Assembly: GCF_001730365.1 (NCBI RefSeq)
Contig: NZ_MIKB01000012.1
Location: 352,287 to 416,286 of the forward strand
DNA: 64,000 nt
Direction: 5' to 3'
Source: Enterococcus quebecensis
Lineage (GTDB): Bacteria; Bacillota; Bacilli; Lactobacillales; Enterococcaceae
A program made the translations under genes and the position numbers. Shown here piece after piece: positions 48,160-57,837 of the stretch. The stretch's first letter is position 1. The number at the start of each line of letters is the position of its first letter. The notes beneath the pieces were generated by a model that was not told the origin of the DNA, did not search any database, and was given only the letters and a program-made list of their open reading frames with translations.

Positions 48160-49119
48160 ATGAATAATAAAAAAATTATCGTAGGCGTTTCAAGTTTAGT
48201 AGTATTATTAGCAGGTTGTAGCATGGGGACAGAAGAATCCAAGGAATCAAAAGCAAGTAGTCAGCAACAAACGGAACAAACCAAACAAGAGAAGAGCGAC
48301 ACTAAAGGAAAGAACCTAACAAACATTTTAGGTAAAACCAATTGGCAAGGAACAAAAGTATACGACAAAGACAATAATGATTTAACTGCAGAAAATGTTA
48401 ATTTTATCGGATTAGCAAAATACGACGGAGATACTGGGCGTTATGAATTTTTTGATGCTAAAACTGGTGATACTCGTGATGACCGAGGAATATTTTTCAT
48501 TACAAATGACGGAAAAAAACGTATCCTTATTTCAGAGTCTAAAAAATACCAAGCAGTTGTTGATGTTACCGAATTAACGAAGGATAAATTCACCTATGAA
48601 AGAAAAGGAAAAGACAAAGCTGGTAATGAAGTAGATGTATTTGTTGAGCATATCCCTTATAATGAAGAGAAGTTAACTTTTACAGAAGAAGCAAAACCAT
48701 TAGATACCAAAACTGGAACGATAAATACAAAAGACACTGGTTCAAAAATTTTAGGTCAAACATTATGGAATGGAACAAAAGTTATTGATGAAGCAGGCAA
48801 TGATGTAACAGAGTTCAACCAAAACTTTATCAGTTTAGCTAAATTTGATTCTGACAATAGTAAATATGAATTCTTTGATTTGAAAACAGGCAATAGCCGT
48901 GGAGATTTTGGGTACTATGATGTGTTGGACCATAATAAAATTCGAGCTCACGTATCCATTGGAGAGAATAAATATGGTGCAGCGCTTGAACTTACAGAAT
49001 TGAACAACAAGAAATTCACGTATAAACGAATGGGTAAAGATCAAGCAGGAAATGAAATAACTATATTTGTTGAACATGAACCATACAAGGGAGAACATAA
49101 ACCAGTATTTAGCTTCTAA
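48160..49119 (+). CDS. Lipoprotein with two DUF4822 repeats
   Basis: A 319-aa lipoprotein; lipobox VLLAGC puts the modified Cys at residue 20. A Ser/Lys/Gln-rich linker precedes two homologous domains of about 130 residues. Each runs from ILGKTNWQGTKVYD or ILGQTLWNGTKVID to a VFVEH or IFVEH ending; both share NFIxLAK(Y/F)D and YEFFDxKTG. I assign DUF4822, found in enterococcal and lactobacillal surface proteins; function unknown. A TATAAT near 48103 is a probable promoter element. Followed 52 bp later by the kinase gene. Confidence 0.82.
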   Translation: MNNKKIIVGVSSLVVLLAGCSMGTEESKESKASSQQQTEQTKQEKSDTKGKNLTNILGKTNWQGTKVYDKDNNDLTAENVNFIGLAKYDGDTGRYEFFDAKTGDTRDDRGIFFITNDGKKRILISESKKYQAVVDVTELTKDKFTYERKGKDKAGNEVDVFVEHIPYNEEKLTFTEEAKPLDTKTGTINTKDTGSKILGQTLWNGTKVIDEAGNDVTEFNQNFISLAKFDSDNSKYEFFDLKTGNSRGDFGYYDVLDHNKIRAHVSIGENKYGAALELTELNNKKFTYKRMGKDQAGNEITIFVEHEPYKGEHKPVFSF

Positions 49120-49171
49120 GAAATAGGCAGTGTGATTCTTACCTCTATTAAATGAAAACAAAGGAGAAAAA

Positions 49172-50635
49172 ATGACAATTAAAAAGAGATTTCTCATTTC
49201 ATATATTGGAGGCATTGCGATTGCCTGCCTATCATTAGTTTCAATTATTTGTATTATTTTCTATGTAACAACAGGAAAAAATCCAACTCCAGGCACGTTG
49301 TATCGTGCCTTTACTCAGCAACGCTCATTAAGTCCAGAAGAGGAATTAGCCTATGTCAAACTACGTGGAATTGCCAAAACAGATCCCGACCAACTTCTTA
49401 TCCCCCGTGGAGAATTAAAGAAAAATATCCGTCAGTTTGAATCTGAGTCTTTAGGCGTTGTTGTAAGCATGGATGAACTGATTGCTTATTATTCAAAAGA
49501 TTTAGTCGAAAAATCCTTGGTTGCTCACTTTCCTAAATTTGATGCCAACAACATTGAAACAAGAGGAACCATCGACAACGCTGGTCGTTTATATCGCTAT
49601 GTGAAATTTGATTTTTATTTTAGTGATAATGTGCCAGGCAGCTTATTAGTTTTGAAAAAAGAAAATAATTTTCTTGAATTTATGACTAAATGGGGCGTGT
49701 TGATCATTGTTGCGATTTTAGTTGTGTCATTTAGTGGCTTGCTCTTTTTAAACCATTTATTAAGAAAAACCATTATTCAACCTCTTGAAAATTTAGGGGC
49801 AGGCATGTCCGAAATAAGTAATGGTCATTTAGAGGTAGTTATGACAGATCAATCTCAACAGACGGCGATGGAAGTCAAACAACTAACAGATGATTTTGAA
49901 AAAATGCGTGAAGCCTTGATTGATTCAACAGAAGAACAGGAAAAACTTGAAGAGAATCGCAAAGAACTGGTAGCGAGTATTTCACATGATTTAAAAACAC
50001 CGATCACATCTATTATTGGTTATGTGGAAGGTTTACTAGATGGTGTTGCTGATTCCCCAGAAAAGCAGAATAAGTATTTACAGACGATCCATACAAAAGC
50101 CATCTCTTTAAACGAGCTGATCGAAGAATTGTTTCTCTATTCAAAACTAGATGCAGTTGCTATTCCCTTTCAATTTGATCGGATCAATGTCAACGAATTT
50201 TTGAAACATATCATTGAAGAATTTCAGTTGCAAGAAAGCTCAGTTTCCATTCAGTTGATTGATCACCAAGCACATCCAAGTTATGTATTGGCGGATAGGA
50301 TGCAATTAAATCGTGTATTCATCAATTTAATTGAAAATAGCTTGAAATTTAAATCTAAGGAACGTTCTCTTGCGATCAAAATAGAGGTTTTTGAAACGAA
50401 CCAAGAGGTTAGGATTCGCATAGTAGATAACGGACAAGGGATTCCAGAAGAACAACTACCATTTGTTTTCGATCATTTTTATCGTGGCGAAGAAGCTCGA
50501 CCAACGAATACTGGCGGGAGCGGTTTAGGCCTTGCTATCGTCAAACAAATCATCGATATGCATGAAGGCAAAGTAACGATTGAAAGTGAACTTCATCAAG
50601 GAACAACTATCACGATTCTACTAAAAAAAGCCTGA
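49172..50635 (+). CDS. Sensor histidine kinase
   Basis: A 487-aa membrane kinase. Two membrane helices (about 9-33 and 173-195) frame an extracellular sensor domain of about 140 residues. Then comes HAMP (IIQPLENLGAGMSEISNGHLEV), HisKA with the phospho-acceptor His272 in SISHDLKTPITSI, and HATPase_c with N box INLIENSLKF, G1 VDNGQGIPEE and G2 GGSGLGLAIVKQI. It lies 13 bp before its response regulator; kinase-first order is less common than the reverse. Signal unknown. Confidence 0.95.
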   Translation: MTIKKRFLISYIGGIAIACLSLVSIICIIFYVTTGKNPTPGTLYRAFTQQRSLSPEEELAYVKLRGIAKTDPDQLLIPRGELKKNIRQFESESLGVVVSMDELIAYYSKDLVEKSLVAHFPKFDANNIETRGTIDNAGRLYRYVKFDFYFSDNVPGSLLVLKKENNFLEFMTKWGVLIIVAILVVSFSGLLFLNHLLRKTIIQPLENLGAGMSEISNGHLEVVMTDQSQQTAMEVKQLTDDFEKMREALIDSTEEQEKLEENRKELVASISHDLKTPITSIIGYVEGLLDGVADSPEKQNKYLQTIHTKAISLNELIEELFLYSKLDAVAIPFQFDRINVNEFLKHIIEEFQLQESSVSIQLIDHQAHPSYVLADRMQLNRVFINLIENSLKFKSKERSLAIKIEVFETNQEVRIRIVDNGQGIPEEQLPFVFDHFYRGEEARPTNTGGSGLGLAIVKQIIDMHEGKVTIESELHQGTTITILLKKA

Positions 50636-50648
50636 GGGGGACAACGAA

Positions 50649-51350
50649 ATGTCAAAAGACGTATCACGCGTTTTATTGATTGAAGATGACGCAAGCATTG
50701 CTGAATTACAAAAAGATTATTTAGAAATCAATCAAATGGAAGCTGAGATTGCGAGTGATGGATTGGAAGGATTGAATCGAGCTTTGAACGAATCCTTCGA
50801 TCTAATCGTGATTGATATCATGTTGCCCTCAATGGATGGCTTTGAAATTTGCCGTCGAATTAGAGAGAAGAAAAATGTACCCTTGATGATTGTTTCAGCT
50901 AAAAAAGAAGATATCGACAAAGTTAGAGGTTTAGGCTTAGGCGCAGACGATTATATGACGAAGCCCTTCAGTCCAAGTGAGTTGGTCGCACGTGTTCAGG
51001 CTCATATTAAACGATATCAATTATTAACAGGCGCTACTCAAGAAAATGATACAGTAGAGAGAGCTCAGATTCTTATTGATAAAAATGCTCGTAGAGTCTT
51101 TGTTTTAGGCAAAGAAGTTATTTTTACGACAAAAGAATTCGATTTACTACTCTTTTTTATGGAACATCCCAACCGAGTGTGGATGAAAGAACAGCTGTTT
51201 CGCCAAGTTTGGGATATGGATGATCTTGATGGCGATATTTATACCGTTGTTGTCCATGTTGGACGGATTAGAGAGAAGTTGAAAAAAGGGAAACTATCAG
51301 AGATTCCCATTGAAACAATTTGGGGCAGTGGATATCGTTTCAATGCTTAA
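50649..51350 (+). CDS. OmpR/PhoB-family response regulator
   Basis: A 233-aa regulator with an N-terminal receiver (acidic pair Asp13-Asp14, phospho-acceptor Asp56 in IVIDIMLPSMDG, Lys in TKPFSPSELVARV) and a C-terminal winged helix (WMKEQLFRQVWDMDD...VVVHVGRIREKL...IWGSGYRF). Partner of the upstream kinase. The lipoprotein and SHOCT genes just downstream, and the DUF4822 gene upstream, are candidate targets by position only. Confidence 0.95.
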   Translation: MSKDVSRVLLIEDDASIAELQKDYLEINQMEAEIASDGLEGLNRALNESFDLIVIDIMLPSMDGFEICRRIREKKNVPLMIVSAKKEDIDKVRGLGLGADDYMTKPFSPSELVARVQAHIKRYQLLTGATQENDTVERAQILIDKNARRVFVLGKEVIFTTKEFDLLLFFMEHPNRVWMKEQLFRQVWDMDDLDGDIYTVVVHVGRIREKLKKGKLSEIPIETIWGSGYRFNA

Positions 51351-51374
51351 AAAGTAAACAAAAGGAGAAAAGCT

Positions 51375-52421
51375 ATGAAAAAAAGCCAGCTGCTTACAGT
51401 TTTGTTTTTCTGCATCATGTTCGGTCTTTCTGGATGCAAACCTGATCAAAGAAATGATGCAAAAAAATCCAGTGAATCATCAAGACCAGCACTCTACATT
51501 CCTTCCTCATCTGAGGTTGCTTCATCCAGTGAGGAAATGACAGAAAAAACTGCTAACGATGTGACCTTTGAAGGCACAACTTATAATTATGATGTTGTTA
51601 CAGGAGCAACTCAGACAACCTTTGGCTCAAATCCGAAACCTCTTTACACGTATGAAGAAAAATTAAAGAAAATGTTCTGGTCAAATCAGCCACCTCTAGG
51701 ATTAATTGAAGGGAATTATTTTACTAACGAAGGCTATTTTGATGTGGGAAATAAAGGAATTGTTGAGATAATTACAGATGACACAGGAAAAATCATCAAT
51801 GTTGAATTCAACGAATACGGCGCTGAGAATTATTATGAATCCAAATATTCAGGTGCTAACAAGCGCCTCTCTGATTATGCCTTCTTCCAAGCCCAAAATC
51901 CTAGAACGGATACTACTTTAGTGACCGTGGTTAATGGGATTACTTTTGTAGAGAAACAAATGCGGGAAGAAAATCGAGTTTCTGGAAATTTCAAAACAGT
52001 AAAAGGCTCTTCAACAACTGCTAGACAAGGATTGATGGCGATTGCAGCTGAACTTTCAGATGAGATAAGACAACCGTCTAAAACAAAATACATCGGTTAT
52101 GCAGAAGATTTCAGTGATGGATTGATAGGCCGGCTACAATTGACAATCACGGATGGAAAAATCGACACTGCTCGTTATGATGAATACTTTGCCGATCAAC
52201 CTGAAAAAATTACTTCCCCTCAGTTAAAGAAATACTATCGCCAATCAAAATACTTTTCTTTAACCTATAATGAAGAAACCAACAATGATTTTGTGCAGTT
52301 TTCTGATGCATTAACTAAAGAAATTGTTGATAAACAAACGTTAACTATTGAGAACGATACGCTTATAAAACACCCATCGTTTGAATCTTACAAAAAATTA
52401 ATCGAACATATCAAGATCTAG
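51375..52421 (+). CDS. Lipoprotein with flavinylation-type motif, FMN-binding-like
   Basis: A 348-aa lipoprotein; lipobox GLSGC gives Cys21. A Ser-rich linker precedes YDVVTGATQTT, which fits the Dxx(S/T)GA(S/T) motif used for covalent FMN attachment. Two similar stretches follow: GYFDVGNKGIVEIITDDTGKI and GYAEDFSDGLIGRLQLTITDGKI. This resembles FMN_bind-type extracytoplasmic electron-transfer proteins (as in Listeria PplA), but similarity is weak. It lies 24 bp after the response regulator and is probably cotranscribed. AAAGGAG box. Confidence 0.55.
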   Translation: MKKSQLLTVLFFCIMFGLSGCKPDQRNDAKKSSESSRPALYIPSSSEVASSSEEMTEKTANDVTFEGTTYNYDVVTGATQTTFGSNPKPLYTYEEKLKKMFWSNQPPLGLIEGNYFTNEGYFDVGNKGIVEIITDDTGKIINVEFNEYGAENYYESKYSGANKRLSDYAFFQAQNPRTDTTLVTVVNGITFVEKQMREENRVSGNFKTVKGSSTTARQGLMAIAAELSDEIRQPSKTKYIGYAEDFSDGLIGRLQLTITDGKIDTARYDEYFADQPEKITSPQLKKYYRQSKYFSLTYNEETNNDFVQFSDALTKEIVDKQTLTIENDTLIKHPSFESYKKLIEHIKI

Positions 52422-52520
52422 TTAACGGAAATAAGTTTGACAGAACTAAGCCATTTTTCGACACACTTTTGACATATTTTACTTTTATAATTAAGAAAAA
52501 TAAGTTAGGAGTGATTAGTC

Positions 52521-52808
52521 ATGGGACATTGTTCAGAATTTTTCACAGGAGGCAGAGGAATGATGGGCGGAGGTATGTTTGGTATGGGAATTTTTTGGTG
52601 GGGTTTTCTAATTATTGTGATCCTTGGTGTGGTTTATTTTACGAGAAATAGATCGAACCAACAAACAGGCGTTGATAATTATCCTAATCAAGAACCAACA
52701 AAAAAAGAATTTCCTTCTTCAGCTCTTGATATATTAGATGAAGAATTCGCTAAAGGAAATATTAGTGAGGAAGAGTATCTATCTAAAAAAGAAGTATTAA
52801 AAAAATAA
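52521..52808 (+). CDS. Small membrane protein with SHOCT domain
   Basis: A 95-aa protein: Gly/Met-rich N-terminus (GGRGMMGGGMFGMG), one membrane helix (IFWWGFLIIVILGVVYF), and a C-terminal SHOCT motif (ALDILDEEFAKGNISEEEYLSKKEVL), a short helical oligomerisation module. TTAGGAG before the ATG. Closes the kinase-regulator-lipoprotein cluster. Confidence 0.85.
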   Translation: MGHCSEFFTGGRGMMGGGMFGMGIFWWGFLIIVILGVVYFTRNRSNQQTGVDNYPNQEPTKKEFPSSALDILDEEFAKGNISEEEYLSKKEVLKK

Positions 52809-52810
52809 AC

Positions 52811-52854
52811 AAAGACAAAAAGCTAATTGAAAAGGATTAGCTTTTTGTCTTTTT
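52811..52854 (+). terminator. Terminator after the SHOCT gene
   Basis: AAAGACAAAAAGCTAAT pairs with ATTAGCTTTTTGTCTTT, then T. Confidence 0.92.
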
Positions 52855-53022
52855 GTTTCCTACAAAAATTTTCCAGTGATTTTGGAGGAATTTGAGCTTA
52901 TACCCACATCCATAGTATCTAGCATGATTTATAGTAAGAACAATATGCTGAGTTTTCACGTCCATTTCTTTCGTGAAAGTGTCATTCAGGTGTATAATAA
53001 GTACAAAAGTAGGTGTTTTTTT

Positions 53023-53250
53023 ATGGATCAAAAATTAAACTTTATAGCTTCTTTAATTTTACTCGCTTATCCAGTTTTATCTATTCCTTCACTTTTTAAA
53101 TCGAAACAAGAGAAGGGAAAATACTTTGCCGAGTCTCACTTTTTCATCCCAAAACGTATTGGCTATGGAATTGGTATAAACATGCATAACATTTATGGTT
53201 TCTTCATATTTCTCAGTATTGGTTTATTGCTTTTATTTTTGAGCTTTTGA
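53023..53250 (+). CDS. Small membrane protein, DUF5808-like
   Basis: A 75-aa protein with an N-terminal helix (FIASLILLAYPVLSIPSLF), a middle motif FFIPKRIGYGIGINMHN that resembles the DUF5808 pattern (VPKRxGxGxxxN), and a C-terminal helix (FIFLSIGLLLLFLSF). ATG 53023 follows GTAGGTG; an upstream in-frame extension to 52876 is not protein-like. Function unknown; low-to-moderate certainty that it is expressed. Confidence 0.55.
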   Translation: MDQKLNFIASLILLAYPVLSIPSLFKSKQEKGKYFAESHFFIPKRIGYGIGINMHNIYGFFIFLSIGLLLLFLSF

Positions 53251-53657
53251 GGAATTTAATGCTACCCTGAGTAGATGATTTACACAATCGTTGTTGAAAT
53301 TATTTATGGATTTAATGACAATTTCTAGTCTATTAGACTAAGTAATCTTTCAGAATAGTTTTTTGTAACCGCTATCTAAATGTTCTTATTATGAGGTTTA
53401 TCTATTTATTGATTTGTTCAATATTAATACTATATTCATAATTTTATCATTAAGCTCTTTTTTTCCTGTGAATAATGGATTATACTATATAAATAAAGAT
53501 TTGTTTTGATAGGATGAACTTATTCAATTTTTACATCATTAGCCTCTCGGAAAAAGATAGAAGCTGATTATGATAACAAAGCATCAATTTTATGTTTATC
53601 TATTTTTCGTTTGGAGTGAAACGAGGATACTACACTTTTTAATTTAAGGAGGAACTT
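53251..53657. other. 407-bp gap before the MFS gene
   Basis: No gene found. TATACTATATAA near 53482 is a possible -10 region, and AAGGAGG at 53646-53652 is the ribosome binding site of the MFS gene. No clear terminator or repeat. Confidence 0.5.
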
Positions 53658-54857
53658 ATGGAAAAGAAAGAACCCAAAAAAACTGGATTGTTGTTAATTG
53701 CACTGTTTTTAGGCTATACCATGGTTTATATCGACAAGCTTTCAGTTGGATATTCACTAATTCCAATTTCAACTGAATTTGGTTTAGAGCCTGCTGCTAA
53801 AGGGATGATTATGAGTGCATTTTTCCTAGGATATGCGATTATGCAGATCCCAATGGGACTAGTGATCAATAAAGTTGGTTCGCGAGTTGTCTTGATTGGA
53901 TCTGTGTTAGGAATGGGGTTGTTCTCATTATTATTTGGTTTTGGAACGTCGTTGATTATGTTTATGTCTCTTCGTTTTTTAACAGGATTACTTGCCCATT
54001 CAGGTTATGCGTCTTCAGCTAGTAAAGAAATTACCATGAATTTCCCACCAGAGAAACGAACATTTGCTCAAGGGATTTTACTTTCTTCTTCAGGAGTGGC
54101 AGGTTTTATAGGACCACTAGCATTGTCACCAATTATCACGAATGCAGGGTGGAAAAATGCTTATCTTATCTTAACTGGTTTAGCAGTTGCTATTGCAATT
54201 TTTCTAATTATTGCCATTCCTAGAAACGAAAAATCAAAAGAAAAACAAGAAGCTGTTGTAACAAAGACAGAAAAGATTTCTATTTTAGTTATTTGGTCAG
54301 ATGTTCGAGTATGGATTTTATTTTTGAGTGCATTTTTCATCAACTGTTTATTATATGGACTGTCTAGTTGGGTACCAAGCTTTTTAACTGGCGAACGTGG
54401 TTTAGATTTAAATGGCGCAGCTGTGATCAGCAGCGTAAGTGGCTTATTTATGTTAGTTGGTTCAATCGGCGGCAGTTACGTTGTAGGAAAATTTTTCCAG
54501 AATAAGGAAAAAGCGGTTGTTGCAATTTTCGCTATATTAGGTGCACTTTCTTCATTTGGATCGTACTATGTCCAAAATCTGGTACTATTAGCAATTGTTA
54601 TGGGGCTAGCAAACTTTTTCTTAATCATTTCATTTGTAACGATGATGAGTATTCCGTTGAGAATTTTTGAAGGAGCAAAATTTGCTCCTAGTTACGGAAC
54701 ACTTGCTACTGGAGGAATTCTTGGCGGCTTTGTTTCACCCACACTTATTGGAAAATTAGTTGAGATGTCAAACGGTCAGTATATTTCGACGTTTATTTTC
54801 TTTTTAGTGGTTGGCTTGTTGACAGCTGTGACAATAATGTTTATTAAACAAAAATAA
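53658..54857 (+). CDS. MFS transporter
   Basis: A 399-aa major facilitator with twelve hydrophobic segments and a central loop (PRNEKSKEKQEAVVTKTEK). First helix region TMVYIDKLSVGYSLIPIS and SAFFLGYAIMQIPMGLVINKVGSR resemble the anion:cation symporter branch, whose members carry organic acids or conjugates. Only 27 bp separate it from the M20 hydrolase, so it probably imports that enzyme's substrate, such as an N-acylated amino acid (inference). Confidence 0.85.
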   Translation: MEKKEPKKTGLLLIALFLGYTMVYIDKLSVGYSLIPISTEFGLEPAAKGMIMSAFFLGYAIMQIPMGLVINKVGSRVVLIGSVLGMGLFSLLFGFGTSLIMFMSLRFLTGLLAHSGYASSASKEITMNFPPEKRTFAQGILLSSSGVAGFIGPLALSPIITNAGWKNAYLILTGLAVAIAIFLIIAIPRNEKSKEKQEAVVTKTEKISILVIWSDVRVWILFLSAFFINCLLYGLSSWVPSFLTGERGLDLNGAAVISSVSGLFMLVGSIGGSYVVGKFFQNKEKAVVAIFAILGALSSFGSYYVQNLVLLAIVMGLANFFLIISFVTMMSIPLRIFEGAKFAPSYGTLATGGILGGFVSPTLIGKLVEMSNGQYISTFIFFLVVGLLTAVTIMFIKQK

Positions 54858-54884
54858 GATAATTCAATTAAAGGAGGAAAAAAA

Positions 54885-56054
54885 ATGACAAATATTCAAG
54901 AACAAATGCCGCAAGCAGATATGATTAAATGGAGAAGACATCTACATCGTAACCCAGAATTATCCTTTCATGAAGTAGAAACAGCTAAATATATTAAAAG
55001 TATCTTGGCTGGATTTCCGAATTTAGAAGTTAGTTCATTAACTGAAAATAGTGTGATCGCTATTCTAAAAGGAAGTAAACCTGGAAAAACGATTGCGTTA
55101 AGAGCAGATATTGATGCATTGCCTATTTTAGAAGAATCAGACGTTGATTTCCCTTCTGAAAATCCAGGTGTGATGCATGCGTGCGGACATGATACTCATA
55201 CGGCGATGCTTTTAGGCGCCATAAAAACCTTAACTGCTATGCAAGATAAAATTGCCGGTACTGTGAAATTTATTTTCCAACCAGCAGAAGAAGAACCGCC
55301 AGGTGGGGCAAAATTATTGGTTGAAGCTGGTGTAATGGATGATGTAGATATGGTTTTCGGTCTGCATATTGCACCAAATATTCCTGTGGGGATGGTTGGA
55401 ACAAGAAAAGGTGCGGCTAGTGCAGCATCAGATGTCTTTACATTGAAGATCCAAGGCAAAGGTTCACATGGCTCAACGCCAGATCTTTCTGTCGACCCAA
55501 TCATGATTGGAGTAGAAATCATCAATAATTTAAATAATATCGTTTCAAGAAACATTAGTCCTTTTGAGAATGCAGTTATTTCAATTGGTGAATTTAATGC
55601 AGGGAAAACAGCTAATGTGATTCCTGATACAGCACAAATCCAAGGTACCGTTCGTACAAACAATAAAGACATACGACTGTTCATTAAAAAGCGTATCGAA
55701 GGAATCATTGATGGCATCTGTAAGATGTATGATGCTACTTATGACTTAGATTATTTGTTTGGTTATAGTGAAGTCAATAACGATAGCGATGCAACTGATA
55801 TTGTTATGGCAGCGGCTGAAAAAGTGGTTGGTAAAGAGCGAATGTTTGAAGCACCGAAGATGATGGGGGGAGAAGATTTTTCCGCCTATACGGATGTAAA
55901 ACCAGGTTCCTTCTTCATCTTAGGTGGCGGCACTGCAGCAGAAGGTTGTGGCTATATGAATCATCATCCAAAATTCAAAATCATGGAAGAATGTTTCCCT
56001 GTTGGTGCAGGAATGCATGCACAAATTATTTTAGATATTTTGGGACAAGTTTAA
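54885..56054 (+). CDS. M20-family amidohydrolase (aminoacylase/hippurate hydrolase type)
   Basis: A 389-aa metallopeptidase-fold amidohydrolase. Motifs: IKWRRHLHRNPELSF, LRADIDALPI, the metal-binding MHACGHDTHTAMLLGA, FIFQPAEEEPPGGAKLL and MMGGEDFSAY; the dimerisation domain starts near SHGSTPDLSVDP. Expected to release an amino acid from an N-acyl conjugate in the cytoplasm. AAAGGAGG box. Forms a two-gene unit with the MFS transporter. Confidence 0.9.
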   Translation: MTNIQEQMPQADMIKWRRHLHRNPELSFHEVETAKYIKSILAGFPNLEVSSLTENSVIAILKGSKPGKTIALRADIDALPILEESDVDFPSENPGVMHACGHDTHTAMLLGAIKTLTAMQDKIAGTVKFIFQPAEEEPPGGAKLLVEAGVMDDVDMVFGLHIAPNIPVGMVGTRKGAASAASDVFTLKIQGKGSHGSTPDLSVDPIMIGVEIINNLNNIVSRNISPFENAVISIGEFNAGKTANVIPDTAQIQGTVRTNNKDIRLFIKKRIEGIIDGICKMYDATYDLDYLFGYSEVNNDSDATDIVMAAAEKVVGKERMFEAPKMMGGEDFSAYTDVKPGSFFILGGGTAAEGCGYMNHHPKFKIMEECFPVGAGMHAQIILDILGQV

Positions 56055-56130
56055 TAGCGGAAAGAGGTTGGGACAGAAGTTTATTGTTGAAGTAGTTGTT
56101 TCTGATTCCCACCTTTAGACGGATTCCGAG

Positions 56131-56171
56131 AGACTGGGTATGACTCATAGAGTTATGTCCCAGTCTTTTTT
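56131..56171 (+). terminator. Terminator after the M20 gene
   Basis: AGACTGGG-TATGACTC pairs with GTTATG-TCCCAGTCT followed by six T. Preceded by an enterococcal-type AGGTTGGGACAGAAGT element at 56066. Confidence 0.8.
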
Positions 56172-56313
56172 ATAATCTATTTTAAGGTTAGGTGAACATA
56201 CGAAGAGAAACATTTAAAATAAAACAGTTTAATAAATGTCGAGATAAAGATATAATTAAATAAAGAAGAGACGGATTTGATAGAAAAAATAATCTAAAAA
56301 AGGATGAAAAATT

Positions 56314-56673
56314 ATGGAAGCCAAAAAAACAAAAATTTTTACGATGCCCTTTGCCAGAGTATATCCACTTTATATCAAAAAAGTTGAGAAAAAAGGACGG
56401 ACTAAAGCTGAAGTTGATGAAATCATTTTCTGGTTGACTGGATATGATGAGGTATCATTACAAAAACAAGTAGATAATAACGTTGATTTTGAAAGATTTT
56501 TCGCAGAAGCACCTCAAATAAACAGTAATGTTTCCTTAATCAAAGGCGTGATTTGTGGTTATCGAGTAGAAGATATCGAAGATAAATTGATGCAAAAAAT
56601 TCGTTATCTAGACAAACTGATTGATGAATTAGCCAAAGGAAAAGCGATGGATAAAATTTTGAGAAAACAATAG
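56314..56673 (+). CDS. DUF2200 family protein
   Basis: A 119-aa protein with the whole DUF2200 signature: [35 protein letters not shown], then [37 protein letters not shown]. Function unknown; widespread small cytoplasmic protein. It has its own AAAGGATG ribosome binding site. Confidence 0.92.
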   Translation: MEAKKTKIFTMPFARVYPLYIKKVEKKGRTKAEVDEIIFWLTGYDEVSLQKQVDNNVDFERFFAEAPQINSNVSLIKGVICGYRVEDIEDKLMQKIRYLDKLIDELAKGKAMDKILRKQ

Positions 56674-56745
56674 GGATTAGTATAATTAAAAAAGGTCGGA
56701 GAATATGATTTATTTTAGTTTTTGATTCAAAAGGAGAGAACCAAG

Positions 56746-57075
56746 TTGGACAAATTAACCGAAAAAATCAATCAATTTAGAGATGCACGAGAGTGGAGAC
56801 AGTTTCATAATCCAAAAGATTTAGCAATTTCGATCTCTTTGGAAGCCTCTGAACTACTAGAAAATTTCCAATGGAATACAAGTGAAGAAGCAAAAATGAA
56901 AAGCATAGAGAACATAGAACAAGAATTGGCGGATGTGTTTATTTATAGTTTAATGTTAGCGTCTGATTTAGAGTTGAATGTTGAAAAGATCATCAATGAT
57001 AAATTGGAGTTGAATGCTCAGAAGTATCCAATTGAAAAAAGTAGAGGAATTAAAAAAAAATACACAGAATTTTAA
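56746..57075 (+). CDS. MazG-like nucleotide pyrophosphohydrolase
   Basis: A 109-aa all-alpha NTP-PPase of the RS21-C6/MazG-like group. Metal-binding pattern: SLEASELLENFQW (ExxE) and EQELADVFIYSLML (ExxD). Such enzymes clean non-canonical dNTPs. TTG start at 56746 with AAAGGAG 9 bp upstream; an earlier in-frame TTG precedes that box. Monocistronic with a terminator-like structure after it. Confidence 0.85.
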   Translation: MDKLTEKINQFRDAREWRQFHNPKDLAISISLEASELLENFQWNTSEEAKMKSIENIEQELADVFIYSLMLASDLELNVEKIINDKLELNAQKYPIEKSRGIKKKYTEF

Positions 57076-57128
57076 ATTCTGATAACGAATTAGTTATCGA
57101 TCTATTAACGACTGTTAACGAGAGTATA

Positions 57129-57182
57129 AAGTAAACAAGGGAGTAGCTGTTTTAGGTAAAATGCTTACTTTGTTTATTTTTT
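57129..57182 (+). terminator. Probable terminator after the pyrophosphohydrolase gene
   Basis: AAAGTAAACAAGG and CTTTGTTTATTTTTT form an imperfect stem with a T-rich end. Confidence 0.6.
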
Positions 57183-57580
57183 ACTCTTTTTTAGTATCCA
57201 TTCGATGTAATTCTTAGTAGAATATGGTTCAAACTCACTCAATTAACTTTCTTTTTTAGGAAATAGAGAAGCATTGTCTTAAAAACGGAAAAGAATAAGT
57301 GATGAGAAACCTAAGAAATTCCTATGGTTATCTTGACGTAACGTTCAAATTGCTTTTTAAATAATATATATTGTGTGATATTTAGATTATTAAGACATAG
57401 ATAAAAAATGTTTTTGCGATGTTAGGAGTTACTGAATTATTGTGTATAGTGTTGATAAGAAAAATGAATGTTAGACGTTGGTACGGACTTATCCCTAGAG
57501 GGTAAGTGTAAGTAAGGCAAAAAGTAATGGAATATGAATAAGTGGGTACAAAAAAATCTTTTTAAAGATGGGATGGCTGT
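57183..57580. other. Gene-free stretch
   Basis: About 400 AT-rich bases. A small palindromic element, TTATCCCTAGAGGGTAA, lies near 57489. No gene or ncRNA can be supported. Confidence 0.5.
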
Positions 57581-57823
57581 ATGGAGATCGGAATATTATT
57601 AAAAGAACGTAGGGAACTGAAAAAATTAACTCAGCAACAACTAGCTGATCAGTTTCATGTGACGAGACAAACAGTGTCAAGATGGGAAAATGAACAATCG
57701 TATCCTAACATTGATACTCTAGTTGAATTAAGCTTCTTTTTTGATTTTTCTCTCGATGAAATCTTAAAAGGAGATAAGTATAGGATAGAAAAAATTTCAA
57801 AAGATGCAGTGATTGAAAAGTAA
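57581..57823 (+). CDS. Small XRE-family regulator
   Basis: An 80-aa helix-turn-helix protein (ILLKERRELKKLTQQQLADQFHVTRQTVSRWENEQSYPN) ending in FFDFSLDEILKGDKYRIEKISKDAVIEK. Similar regulators usually continue into, or are followed by, a small membrane partner. Here the following sequence is a decayed membrane gene. Ribosome binding site GATGGGATGG is weak. Confidence 0.8.
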   Translation: MEIGILLKERRELKKLTQQQLADQFHVTRQTVSRWENEQSYPNIDTLVELSFFFDFSLDEILKGDKYRIEKISKDAVIEK

Positions 57824-57837
57824 TAAAGGGGCTAATA

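Noticed and set aside
52876..53022. 49-residue N-terminal extension of the small DUF5808-like protein
   Set aside because: The extension is not protein-like in composition and GTAGGTG precedes the ATG at 53023.
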